Shown here in pieces: positions 7,104 to 13,821 of a stretch of DNA of 13,834 nucleotides. Made by a program: the position numbers and the translations under genes. Origin of the DNA: RYN-417 sp043745485 (lineage in GTDB: Bacteria; Patescibacteriota; Saccharimonadia; Saccharimonadales; JACDBH01); contig JAYTSU010000037.1 in assembly GCA_043745485.1 (NCBI GenBank), forward strand, positions 1-13,834, in the 5' to 3' direction. Below the pieces are notes generated by a model. The model was not told the DNA's origin, did not search any database, and saw nothing but the letters and a program-made list of their open reading frames with translations. Positions within the stretch are counted from its first letter, which is position 1. Every line of letters starts with the position of its first letter.

Positions 7104-8612
7104 CTATGAGCGCTTTTTATGTTCATCTTGGTATCTAATACCGTAAAACCGTGTAATACTGCCGTCTCGCGTATTGCCTATGCCCATCACAACCACCCAC
7201 TTTACGTTGGTCTGTATGTAGTTTAAGCCCATTGACATCGCATCCGCCAGATCGTCATATTTTTCTACACCAAATCCAACAAGCTGCTGAATCATTACGC
7301 CTATTTTACGATCCTTAGGGAAGTAGACACGGCCCATTTGAAACAATGCGCTTGCTAACTGCAAGCGTGAACGTTTATCGGTATACACGTGTATACCTTT
7401 GCAGGGAACGCCCCGATCCTTTAACTGTTCCGGAACCGCTGCTTGATACTGTACCTGTTCTACTAGAACCATAGGTATTTGGCTGGTTGCACTGTTTAGG
7501 TTGGCGTACAGCCCAGCAATCGCCTCGAGCGTTTCCATGTGAGTTAATTTATCATTAACAAACATTGGGTCTACGTAGTATTTCCGGTCTTCAGGCTTGT
7601 ACCCATACAGGTGAATCACCACCACTGCCGTTTTGTCGGCTGTGTCGGCTTTAGAAATGGCTAGATCCACAGAAACAAACGAGTTAATATATTCGTTCTG
7701 TTCTGTCATAGCGGGGAGGGTGTCATAATACTGCATCCAGCGCGCGTCAATCACTTGGTCTTCATCGGGTATTATCCGCAACATGTACTCGCGTTCCCAA
7801 GAAATGTTATTGGCAATTGACCGGCGTAGTTTTTCCAATGACTTTTTATCAGGATACTTGCCAGGCCACATGCTTCGGTTTTTGGTCATGATTGGCCACT
7901 GACAGTACACTCCGTCTATTTCGTTTGTCTTTATCCGCTCCCGCAAGCGCATCAGCAGCGAATCCTCATGCAATAGGTTGCCAACCGCAATACGTTTAGT
8001 GTTGGTGTCGCCAGCGGGGATTATCTCGCTGGTGTACCAGTCAAAGGTCTTGTTACGGCCTTCACGCGTCTTCACAGACGCCATATCCTCCACGTCATCG
8101 GCAATTATCAGGTCGGGGCGGTAGCGGCCGTGACGGATGCCACGAACGCTTTGTTCGGTAGATATTGCAGTGATCCGGGCGTTATACTTGGGAATGTAGA
8201 GTGAGGTTGAGCCCCACTCTTCACGCTGTTCCACAAATGGCCCCATGTCGTTCTTTAGTAGGTCATTGCTTTCGAGTTCACGTTTAATATTCATAAGGTG
8301 AACCCGAGCTTGGTACTGTGTTTGGCTGGCTATCAGCACGAATTTCTTTTGCTGTTTGCCGAGTACTGCCCAAATAGGGTAGGACATGGTCATGATGGTG
8401 GACTTGCCCGAGCCACGGAACGCCACTACCACCGACAGCGGGTTTTCTTCGTCCTCAGTGACCGTAAACAGGGCTTTATGGATTAGTGCCGCTTCGCTTG
8501 TTAGATAGTTGGCAAAGTATGTCGAGAAGAACCACTCGTGGCTCTGCGAAGTAATTGCAGTACGCAACTCCCGATCTTTAAATAACTTCTCCTGTAATTC
8601 ATCTGATTTCAT
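7104..8612 (-). CDS. terL: Phage terminase large subunit
   Basis: This is the ATPase/nuclease motor that packages phage DNA into procapsids. From my chosen start (502 residues) it has Walker A AFRGSGKST at 64-72, Walker B DLIIADD at 167-173 and a coupling motif GNLLHED near 211-217. The C-terminal RNase H-like nuclease domain shows Asp316 (SVDLAIS), Glu385 (LVEQ) and the KYDDLADAMS acidic cluster around 451-460. The frame extends upstream to a TTG at 8648, but AAGGAG (8627-8622) lies nine bases before ATG 8612, which I prefer. This start overlaps the end of the small subunit gene by 14 bases, indicating coupled translation. No portal gene follows; the next gene leftward is the HNH nuclease. 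Confidence 0.94.
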   Translation of the reverse strand: MKSDELQEKLFKDRELRTAITSQSHEWFFSTYFANYLTSEAALIHKALFTVTEDEENPLSVVVAFRGSGKSTIMTMSYPIWAVLGKQQKKFVLIASQTQYQARVHLMNIKRELESNDLLKNDMGPFVEQREEWGSTSLYIPKYNARITAISTEQSVRGIRHGRYRPDLIIADDVEDMASVKTREGRNKTFDWYTSEIIPAGDTNTKRIAVGNLLHEDSLLMRLRERIKTNEIDGVYCQWPIMTKNRSMWPGKYPDKKSLEKLRRSIANNISWEREYMLRIIPDEDQVIDARWMQYYDTLPAMTEQNEYINSFVSVDLAISKADTADKTAVVVIHLYGYKPEDRKYYVDPMFVNDKLTHMETLEAIAGLYANLNSATSQIPMVLVEQVQYQAAVPEQLKDRGVPCKGIHVYTDKRSRLQLASALFQMGRVYFPKDRKIGVMIQQLVGFGVEKYDDLADAMSMGLNYIQTNVKWVVVMGIGNTRDGSITRFYGIRYQDEHKKRS

Positions 8613-9015
8613 CTGTAGTATCTCCTTCATCTTTAATGAGTCCAGCAAGCTTAAGTGCCTGCGAGACCAGTTCCGATTGCTCGGGGGTTAATTCTTGCTG
8701 AACGCCCTCTACTTTGGCATCGATTTCTAAACGGTTGCGGTACACGCGGTGGTGATGCTTAAGCCAAAACATAATTGCCGTCATGTTCTTTTCCTTGATG
8801 GCGTTTATGAGCTGGCTCTCGGCCATGTCGTTAATCATGCCCGCGCTCTGGTCGATTGCATCGTCACAGGCATCTGCAAACTCGCTGTCGTCTTTGCACC
8901 AACGGTAGAAGGTGCTTCGTGGGACGCCTGCTTGCTTGCAGGCGACCTCCACGATTGGTGTTACTCGTAGCTTTGCCAGCAACGCCTTCTTGTCCTTTTC
9001 AATATTGCGACTCAT
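8599..9015 (-). CDS. terS: Phage terminase small subunit
   Basis: This 138-residue protein most likely recognises the packaging site on phage DNA and recruits the large subunit. An N-terminal helix-turn-helix spans about 17-50, with VEVACKQAGVPRSTFYRWCK typical of TerS/phBC6A51-like proteins. A helical oligomerisation region follows (about 55-95), then a short acidic tail (from about 108) that may contact the large subunit. Position supports the call: its ATG overlaps the methyltransferase stop in an ATGA, and its end overlaps the large subunit gene. No strong SD precedes it, so translation is probably coupled. Length fits small subunits. Confidence 0.85.
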   Translation of the reverse strand: MSRNIEKDKKALLAKLRVTPIVEVACKQAGVPRSTFYRWCKDDSEFADACDDAIDQSAGMINDMAESQLINAIKEKNMTAIMFWLKHHHRVYRNRLEIDAKVEGVQQELTPEQSELVSQALKLAGLIKDEGDTTDEIR

Positions 9016-10331
9016 GGTAGTAGCTCACGCTTTAGGCCTGTCAACTTTTCCCAGCGCTTCATAGCCACTTCGGCATACACCGGTGATTTTTCCATGATGT
9101 AGCACCGACGGTGGAGCTTTGTAGCCGCGATTAATGTTGATCCGCTACCGCAGAACGGCTCAACCACTAGGTCGCCACGCTTGGTTAGTACCTTTATGTA
9201 AGGCACCAGTATCTCGATTGGCTTTGTGCCAAAGATTACGCCTTGACCTGAGCTCTTCTCGTCGCTGGCTTGGTACTCAATGAAGTCAGTTGGCTGGTAC
9301 TTTTTGCCGCCTTTATAGCCTTCCCATTGGGGCTTGCCAGCAATGGCATACAGCGCAGTTTCGTATTCTTCTTGGAGACCATCAGGCTCTTCGTCGTGGT
9401 TATAGGGCACAGTACCGGTGCCACCGACCATGGCGATGTCGTGCTTGCTAAAGAACTTGTACTTGGCACTGAACCCTTGGTGGCGGTTAGGCAAATGCCA
9501 AACGATCATATTCTTGACCTTCCAGTACTTCTCCATTTCGCCCCATATAACGCGAAGGTTTTTCCAATTTTCGTAGACGATGATGCTGTAGTCGGGCTTT
9601 GCGTAGCGGGCGACATTAAACATCCATAATTCGGTAAAATTCACGGGTAGTTCGTCTGTTTCGAGGTAGCGCCGATTCTTTTTTGCCCCAAAGCCTGTTA
9701 CTGGTTTGCCGCCTCGCTTTGCGTGAAGGTAATCCAATATATAAGGTGGGTCAGTAAACGTCATGTCGGCTAGTTCGCCGTTCATTAGCTTGTCGAAGTC
9801 TGCTGGTACGGTGCTGTCGCCAACCATCAGCCGTGAATCGCCCAACTTATAGACTTCGCGCTTTTGAGCCTTTATGGATTGTATATCCAGCTTCTTGAGC
9901 TCTTTTTCAAGGTCAAAATTCTCTGGTACGACATCGTCTAGGTCAAAAATAGTATCCATCTCTTCGCTGGTGAAACCAATATCTGCCAAAAGCGTTTCAT
10001 CAAACTGCGCCAGCAACTCCCAGTCCCATTCCCCTTGATTGCGGTTTAGCCGCAAACACAGCTCTTTTTCGCGCTCTATATCTGGTATGTCTATATAAAC
10101 AACTGGCACTTCGGTATAACCAAGGTCTTTAGCTATTTTTAGTCTGAAGTGGCCGCCAATTACCACGTTTTTGCGCTCTTTGGCACCGTTGGCTAATATC
10201 GGATCTACTAACCCAAAGCCTTTGATGCTGTCCTTTAGCTGCATGATGGCTTCTTCGCTCCATTTACGCGGATTATGCTCGGCTGGTTTTAGGTCGCCTA
10301 TTTTCACCTGTTGAATTGATAAGTTACCCAT
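9012..10331 (-). CDS. ParB-like domain fused to N6-adenine-type DNA methyltransferase
   Basis: This 439-residue phage-type enzyme has an N-terminal ParB/sulfiredoxin-like domain (about 5-100), marked by the NPR motif near 20 and the IGGHFRL box at 58-64. A methyltransferase follows, with DPPY at 194-197 (motif IV) before EPFCGSGST at 391-399 (motif I), the order of beta-class enzymes. DPPY favours adenine N6 methylation. Such fusions are common in phages and integrative elements, often near terminase genes, where they may protect phage DNA or mark packaging or replication sites. An AAAGGA SD lies about 10 bases before the ATG. It overlaps terS by four bases, so the three genes form one translational unit. 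It is unrelated in layout to the fused methyltransferase at 2929-5622. Confidence 0.92.
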   Translation of the reverse strand: MGNLSIQQVKIGDLKPAEHNPRKWSEEAIMQLKDSIKGFGLVDPILANGAKERKNVVIGGHFRLKIAKDLGYTEVPVVYIDIPDIEREKELCLRLNRNQGEWDWELLAQFDETLLADIGFTSEEMDTIFDLDDVVPENFDLEKELKKLDIQSIKAQKREVYKLGDSRLMVGDSTVPADFDKLMNGELADMTFTDPPYILDYLHAKRGGKPVTGFGAKKNRRYLETDELPVNFTELWMFNVARYAKPDYSIIVYENWKNLRVIWGEMEKYWKVKNMIVWHLPNRHQGFSAKYKFFSKHDIAMVGGTGTVPYNHDEEPDGLQEEYETALYAIAGKPQWEGYKGGKKYQPTDFIEYQASDEKSSGQGVIFGTKPIEILVPYIKVLTKRGDLVVEPFCGSGSTLIAATKLHRRCYIMEKSPVYAEVAMKRWEKLTGLKRELLP

Positions 10332-10429
10332 AAACGTAATTCCTTTCTTGTTATTTTGCGTTTACAGGTCCAATTAAATAGAGTCCTGCTATTGTTGGGC
10401 AGGACTCTTAAGGGTCTCTACTACTGTTA
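10332..10429. promoter_or_regulatory. Intergenic gap with strong hairpin upstream of packaging genes
   Basis: AGAGTCCTGC (10380-10389) and GCAGGACTCT (10399-10408) form a perfect 10-bp stem with a 9-nt loop. Read leftward, the operon direction, it is followed by ATTTAATT, too poor in T to be a classic terminator. It may be a partial terminator, an mRNA end-stabilising stem, or a structured DNA site just upstream of the terminase genes. The remaining gap holds the methyltransferase SD. Confidence 0.6.
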
Positions 10430-11011
10430 TTAGGCGGCCACTATGCCTTTTAGTGCGATGCCTTCGGTACGTATGAGCTCGTAGTCTAGGGTGTAGCCTT
10501 CTTGCTTTAGTCTGTACTTCAAATCTTTAAATGCCTTAGTCCTATCCCCGGAACCTATGTATTGTTGAATTTCTTCGTAGGTCACTTCTTCAGATACAGA
10601 AAGGAGTAGACGGTGCAGATACCTGCCACAGCGTGAAGTACGTGAATGTAATTTAAATACGGTTATACCACCGAATACGAAGTAACCGTACTGGTCGGTG
10701 TCTACGCTTAAGTAATCGGCTTTGCGTTTATCCCACCCTGTAGGTTGTGATACATATATAAGAGGATTCCAGCTCTGAAATAATGTGAATGGTTGTATGA
10801 TACTTGCTACAGCCACTTTAATTCTTTCAGCAATAATCTTCATATGTGCTTGTATCTGCTCAACAGCATTTTTTATTGTCGAATTGTACGATTCTACGAC
10901 TTTTTGTGATGATTCTAGGGCATGCTTAATATTATCTGTTAACGCGGAACTAAACAGACTGCTATTAATAGCACCTAAGCTCTTTATCTGCTCTAGAATG
11001 TCTGTATCCAT
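10430..11011 (-). CDS. Putative winged-helix DNA-binding protein
   Basis: This 193-residue protein has a helical, probably coiled-coil N-terminal half (about 1-75). The C-terminal region (about 125-190) reads like an OmpR/PhoB-type winged helix: a GRYLHRLLLS helix, then VTYEEIQQYIGSGD, then AFKDLKYRLKQEGY as the recognition-helix zone, and a final beta hairpin ELIRTEGIALKGI. No receiver domain is present, so it is not a two-component regulator. In the leftward operon it sits between a small HNH gene (4-bp gap) and the ParB/methyltransferase gene (98-bp gap), so it may regulate late genes or bind phage DNA. AGGA lies eight bases before its ATG. Function is unproven. Confidence 0.7.
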   Translation of the reverse strand: MDTDILEQIKSLGAINSSLFSSALTDNIKHALESSQKVVESYNSTIKNAVEQIQAHMKIIAERIKVAVASIIQPFTLFQSWNPLIYVSQPTGWDKRKADYLSVDTDQYGYFVFGGITVFKLHSRTSRCGRYLHRLLLSVSEEVTYEEIQQYIGSGDRTKAFKDLKYRLKQEGYTLDYELIRTEGIALKGIVAA

Positions 11012-11015
11012 ATTT

Positions 11016-11330
11016 TTATCCTACGGTACAGTAATTTACACCAACAGTATCTGATTTTGATCTGTTGTTAGACCACTGTAAGCCTTGTAGGTTGCTAATA
11101 TCGTCACTTCCTCCCCGTGCAACAGGATTGATATGATCAATTTCCCAACCGTACTGTGTCGTTTTTCCGTAGTCTTGCCATCTGACGAGTCGACCGCACG
11201 TATCATAACGCCAGTCGGTTAATGGTTTGAAATTTGCGCCTTTCATGGCGTTCCAAACTGCAACTTTTGTTTGTTCGCTGAACGATCCACCAACACGTGT
11301 AGTGCTAGGGGATCTAAATATATTGCTCAT
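11016..11330 (-). CDS. Small HNH endonuclease of the packaging module
   Basis: This 104-residue HNH protein carries the motif in its second half: E63, D65-H66 (WEIDHINP), N80 in the ISNLQ segment and N89/K92 in SNNRSKSD. It lacks the flanking CxxC zinc pairs of the larger HNH nuclease in this window, having only Cys45. In cos-type phages such as HK97, a small HNH protein encoded next to terminase is needed for cos cleavage and packaging; its position at the head of the operon leading to terS and terL fits that role. A good AAGGAG SD lies eight bases before the ATG. It diverges from the repressor gene and is likely the first gene the repressor controls. A free-standing homing nuclease is the alternative. 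Confidence 0.88.
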   Translation of the reverse strand: MSNIFRSPSTTRVGGSFSEQTKVAVWNAMKGANFKPLTDWRYDTCGRLVRWQDYGKTTQYGWEIDHINPVARGGSDDISNLQGLQWSNNRSKSDTVGVNYCTVG

Positions 11331-11380
11331 TTAAGAGCTCCTTTCATCCTGCTTCTACAGGAAACTTTATTAATATTATC

Positions 11381-11400
11381 GGAACCTCCCATTTGGTTCC
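11381..11400. promoter_or_regulatory. Candidate operator dyad GGAACC-N8-GGTTCC
   Basis: This perfect 6-bp dyad with an 8-nt spacer lies immediately upstream of the possible leftward -10 and occupies its spacer and -35 zone. The GAAC/GTTC half-sites recall LexA-type boxes, although the spacer is longer than in the classic Gram-positive CGAAC-N4-GTTCG site. Confidence 0.45.
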
Positions 11401-11433
11401 TACCCTCAGATGAGATTTTTATTTTCTATCTGA

Positions 11434-11457
11434 TACTTTTTACTATAACAAAAAGTA
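11434..11457. repeat. Inverted repeat TACTTTTT-N8-AAAAAGTA
   Basis: This perfect 8-bp dyad has an 8-nt spacer (ACTATAAC) in the centre of the divergent region. It may be an operator or simply reflect AT-rich composition. Confidence 0.4.
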
Positions 11458-11484
11458 AAGAAATAATAAAGTTTATAAAGTCTG

Positions 11485-11513
11485 TTGAATTTACAATGAT
11501 TTATGCCTATAAT
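11485..11513 (+). promoter_or_regulatory. Sigma-70-type promoter of the repressor operon
   Basis: TTGAAT (11485-11490) and a perfect TATAAT (11508-11513) are separated by exactly 17 bp. The predicted start of transcription, about seven bases after the -10, falls at or beside the ATG at 11521, so the mRNA would be leaderless. The upstream ATG at 11503 lies inside the promoter and is therefore not the start. Confidence 0.8.
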
Positions 11514-11520
11514 ATTATTA

Positions 11521-12171
11521 ATGCATCCAATCCAAACAGAGTTATTAAAGCTTAGTAAAGAGCATGACGTATCCAGCATGAAGTTGTCTGAACTACAGCG
11601 CCTTACGGGTGCGAAATATCTGCAACAGGTGAAGCATCACCGAGCGATGCTTATCTCCAAGGGTAAGCTACAACCATCCACAAGTTCTAAGGAAATTTTG
11701 TCAGAAAGTAATCTTATTGGTAAAAAGTCGGACCTCGTAAGAATTCCTGTACTTGGTTCAGCTAATGCGGGCCAAGCTACATTGTATGCGGAAGGTAAAG
11801 TCAGCGGCTATCTACGCGTATCTTCATCTAAGCTACCTATTCGCCTTAGTGAAAAACTATATGCATTAAAAGTCGTCGGTGATTCAATGAACATTGCAAA
11901 GATCGGTCCAGAAAAATTATCCGCTGATAACGGTGATTATATTATTGCTGATGGTGACACATATACTCCAACCTCTAATGATTACGTCGTCTCATTAATC
12001 GATGGCATGGCAAATATCAAAAAACTAATAGTAGATAAGCTGCACAAGCAGGTTGCGCTTATATCAGAGTCAACTAACGATTATCCACCTATCGTTATAG
12101 ATATCGATGATTCGATGGACTACCTTGCGCAGTCTAAAGTACTGCACGTAATAAAATCGCCAAAACCTTAA
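11521..12171 (+). CDS. LexA/CI-type self-cleaving phage repressor (S24 family)
   Basis: This 216-residue protein probably maintains lysogeny by repressing the leftward genes. The N-terminus (about 5-50) resembles the LexA winged helix-turn-helix, with KLSELQRLTG and a VKHHRAMLISKGKL recognition region. The peptidase S24 domain has an Ala-Gly cleavage site at A83-G84 (ANAGQA), nucleophile Ser122 in VVGDSM and general-base Lys167 in DGMANIKK, so the self-cleavage machinery is intact. RecA-stimulated cleavage on DNA damage is expected from the family. I start at ATG 11521 because the -10 box covers the ATG at 11503. The gene has no SD, consistent with a leaderless mRNA, as in lambda cI transcribed from PRM. 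It is followed by two genes on the same strand. A cellular LexA is less likely given the phage context. Confidence 0.88.
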   Translation: MHPIQTELLKLSKEHDVSSMKLSELQRLTGAKYLQQVKHHRAMLISKGKLQPSTSSKEILSESNLIGKKSDLVRIPVLGSANAGQATLYAEGKVSGYLRVSSSKLPIRLSEKLYALKVVGDSMNIAKIGPEKLSADNGDYIIADGDTYTPTSNDYVVSLIDGMANIKKLIVDKLHKQVALISESTNDYPPIVIDIDDSMDYLAQSKVLHVIKSPKP

Positions 12172-12193
12172 TTCAGGCTACAAGTCACCGATC

Positions 12194-12829
12194 ATGAAGA
12201 ATCCGATTATCGAAAAATGCACAGAAGACATAATCGATCGCATTGCTGGCGTGCAAAATGACCTAAAAGCTTTCCTCTATATTCGCAAACACAATCTTCA
12301 GCATCAAGGAACCCCAGATAATATTGGTGGCGGTAATATAGTGGTCGCTTTAAGTTTATTTACTGCACTAAATTTTCTAGGCAAAACTTATTATTGCATA
12401 AAACGACCAGACAAATTTATCACTGACGGAAGTGCAAAAAACGAAACCGAGACCTTTGTGCATTTTATGAAATTTGTCCAGGATAGCGGGTTAGATCTTG
12501 GTTTGTCAGGTAATGGTGAAGTCCTAGAGCTTGTTTGGGGTGGTTTTAGGGATTATCTAGCGCACAGGCTCACGGTGGAGCCAGGTAGGGCTGTACTTAC
12601 GTTTGAGTTCGAGCCTAGACATGTGGGTTCTATAGACAGCATTATGGAAAAAGCCAAGACTCACAAAGTATTTGAGCATGATGGGACTAATCGTAACTGG
12701 GTTGTGAATGGGGATTCTCTACTTAGCTATTTACCGCAAATTACACAAATAGCAGTCGACTTCTTGCAGAAGACAGATGAAGTTGAAACCAATCTTTTAT
12801 TAAGCGTAATCGGCACTGAATATCCCTGA
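12194..12829 (+). CDS. Uncharacterised protein with HEPN-like R-x4-H motif
   Basis: I do not recognise this 211-residue protein as a named family. It appears mostly helical in the first 125 residues, with one hydrophobic helix (about 49-63, NIVVALSLFTALNFL) that looks buried rather than transmembrane. A segment WGGFRDYLAHRL contains R119-x4-H124, the spacing of the catalytic motif of HEPN ribonucleases. A beta-rich stretch follows (about 128-150). The call is motif-based and tentative. The gene starts 22 bp after the repressor without an SD, and its TGA overlaps the ATG of the DUF3800-like gene by one base. The pair is thus translationally coupled, probably driven by the repressor promoter and expressed in the lysogen. 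An immunity or toxin role is inference. Confidence 0.8.
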   Translation: MKNPIIEKCTEDIIDRIAGVQNDLKAFLYIRKHNLQHQGTPDNIGGGNIVVALSLFTALNFLGKTYYCIKRPDKFITDGSAKNETETFVHFMKFVQDSGLDLGLSGNGEVLELVWGGFRDYLAHRLTVEPGRAVLTFEFEPRHVGSIDSIMEKAKTHKVFEHDGTNRNWVVNGDSLLSYLPQITQIAVDFLQKTDEVETNLLLSVIGTEYP

Positions 12830-13821
12830 TGATAATTGGTATTGATGATTCGGGTACTTTTGAGGACGAACATATGGGTATGTTTGCTGCTGTATACATA
12901 CGTCCAAAAAAGTATGAGAAACTGAAAAAAGTATTTGAGGAATGGGAACAAGGTCTGCCAGATAGATGTAGAAAAGACGGAGAGGTTAAGGGCTGGCTTC
13001 TTGACGATGAGCAGCTGTCTGATTTTGCAGAAAAGGTATTGTTGAATAATAATGTTCACGGCACAAAACACCATGTTTTTGCGACCCCTCTGATTGATTT
13101 TAATGTAGATACAATCAAATATCAAAGAGATAAAAACGTAAAGCAGTTACTCGAAGGTGCTGAGCAATACAGAAATGACGGGAAAAAATACTATAAAATC
13201 GCACAGTTCTACGAAGATATGTCAAAGTGGCTAAACAAACGAAGCCTTAAAACTTTACTAAAAATTGAACTGTTGTCTAGCACTATTTATGGCGCTTTCA
13301 GAGACTCTGTTGTATGGAGTGTAAATAAGGATTTTGATCGTGAACTAGGTGATTTAACTATTCGTATGGACAAAGGCTTCATAGACAAGCCTGTTCATAT
13401 GGACTACTGGTTAGACACCATGCGCACGTCGCTTTGGAATTTATCATATCACGGTGGTGGATTTATTCATTTAGATACATGGAGAAGCAATCATCCTTAC
13501 GTAAAAAGGTTTATTAAATATCCTGATTCTAACGAGAATATTTCAGTATTCACAAAAGAGATTCGTAACTGTATGAACTTTTACGATTCTAAAGATTTTT
13601 ACGAAATTAGGATGGCTGATATCATTGCAAATGCCTACTTCCGCCACTACGTTAAGAAAGAAAATCTCAAGTCTATGGAGATTTTTAAAAAGACCCGTCT
13701 ATATCCTTCTAAAACGTACACTATAGTTGCTGTTCAGCCAACGGAAGTGCAAACACCAAATCCATACACTGACAAAGTAGGAGGTGTTAGTTTAGCAGAC
13801 ATCAAGGCAGCTGCTAAATAG
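12829..13821 (+). CDS. DUF3800-like protein
   Basis: This 330-residue protein matches the pattern of DUF3800, an uncharacterised family thought to have an RNase H-like fold. The N-terminal strand IGIDDSG (4-9, D6/D7/S8/G9) corresponds to the family's D-E/D-SG motif. Another acidic strand residue is D181 (IRMDKG), and the C-terminal helix RMADIIANAYFR (D264) matches the conserved 'ADliA' element. These acidic residues could form a metal-dependent nuclease site, but the reaction is unknown for the family. No membrane segment or signal peptide is seen. Translation is coupled to the upstream R-x4-H protein through a TGATG overlap. DUF3800 genes occur in phages and near defence genes. The window ends 13 bp after its stop, so any terminator lies outside. 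Confidence 0.85.
   Translation: MIIGIDDSGTFEDEHMGMFAAVYIRPKKYEKLKKVFEEWEQGLPDRCRKDGEVKGWLLDDEQLSDFAEKVLLNNNVHGTKHHVFATPLIDFNVDTIKYQRDKNVKQLLEGAEQYRNDGKKYYKIAQFYEDMSKWLNKRSLKTLLKIELLSSTIYGAFRDSVVWSVNKDFDRELGDLTIRMDKGFIDKPVHMDYWLDTMRTSLWNLSYHGGGFIHLDTWRSNHPYVKRFIKYPDSNENISVFTKEIRNCMNFYDSKDFYEIRMADIIANAYFRHYVKKENLKSMEIFKKTRLYPSKTYTIVAVQPTEVQTPNPYTDKVGGVSLADIKAAAK

Larger units (their letters stand above)
11331..11520. promoter_or_regulatory. Divergent lysogeny switch region
   Basis: This AT-rich 190-bp region separates the leftward packaging operon from the rightward repressor operon. It holds a strong rightward promoter, two dyads with 8-nt spacers (11381-11400 and 11434-11457), and an 11-bp sequence, TAATAAAGTTT, at 11464-11474 repeated in inverted orientation at 11362-11372. 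On the leftward side GATAAT (complement of 11375-11380) is a possible -10 lacking a good -35. Binding by the adjacent repressor is inferred. Confidence 0.65.

Noticed and set aside
8613..8648. Upstream TTG/ATG starts for the terminase large subunit
   Set aside because: AAGGAG at 8627-8622 is correctly spaced for ATG 8612, while the earlier starts have no SD and would put the SD inside the coding region.
9236..9629. Open frames on both strands inside the ParB-methyltransferase gene
   Set aside because: They are out of frame with or antisense to conserved methyltransferase motifs, with low-complexity translations.
11503..11520. ATG 11503 as repressor start (MPIILL extension)
   Set aside because: The perfect TATAAT box (11508-11513) of a well-spaced promoter covers it, so it would not be in the mRNA.
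12727..13125. Leftward open frame of 132 codons across the junction of the last two genes
   Set aside because: It is antisense to two supported, overlapping genes. Its hydrophobic composition is what an AT-rich antisense frame would give.
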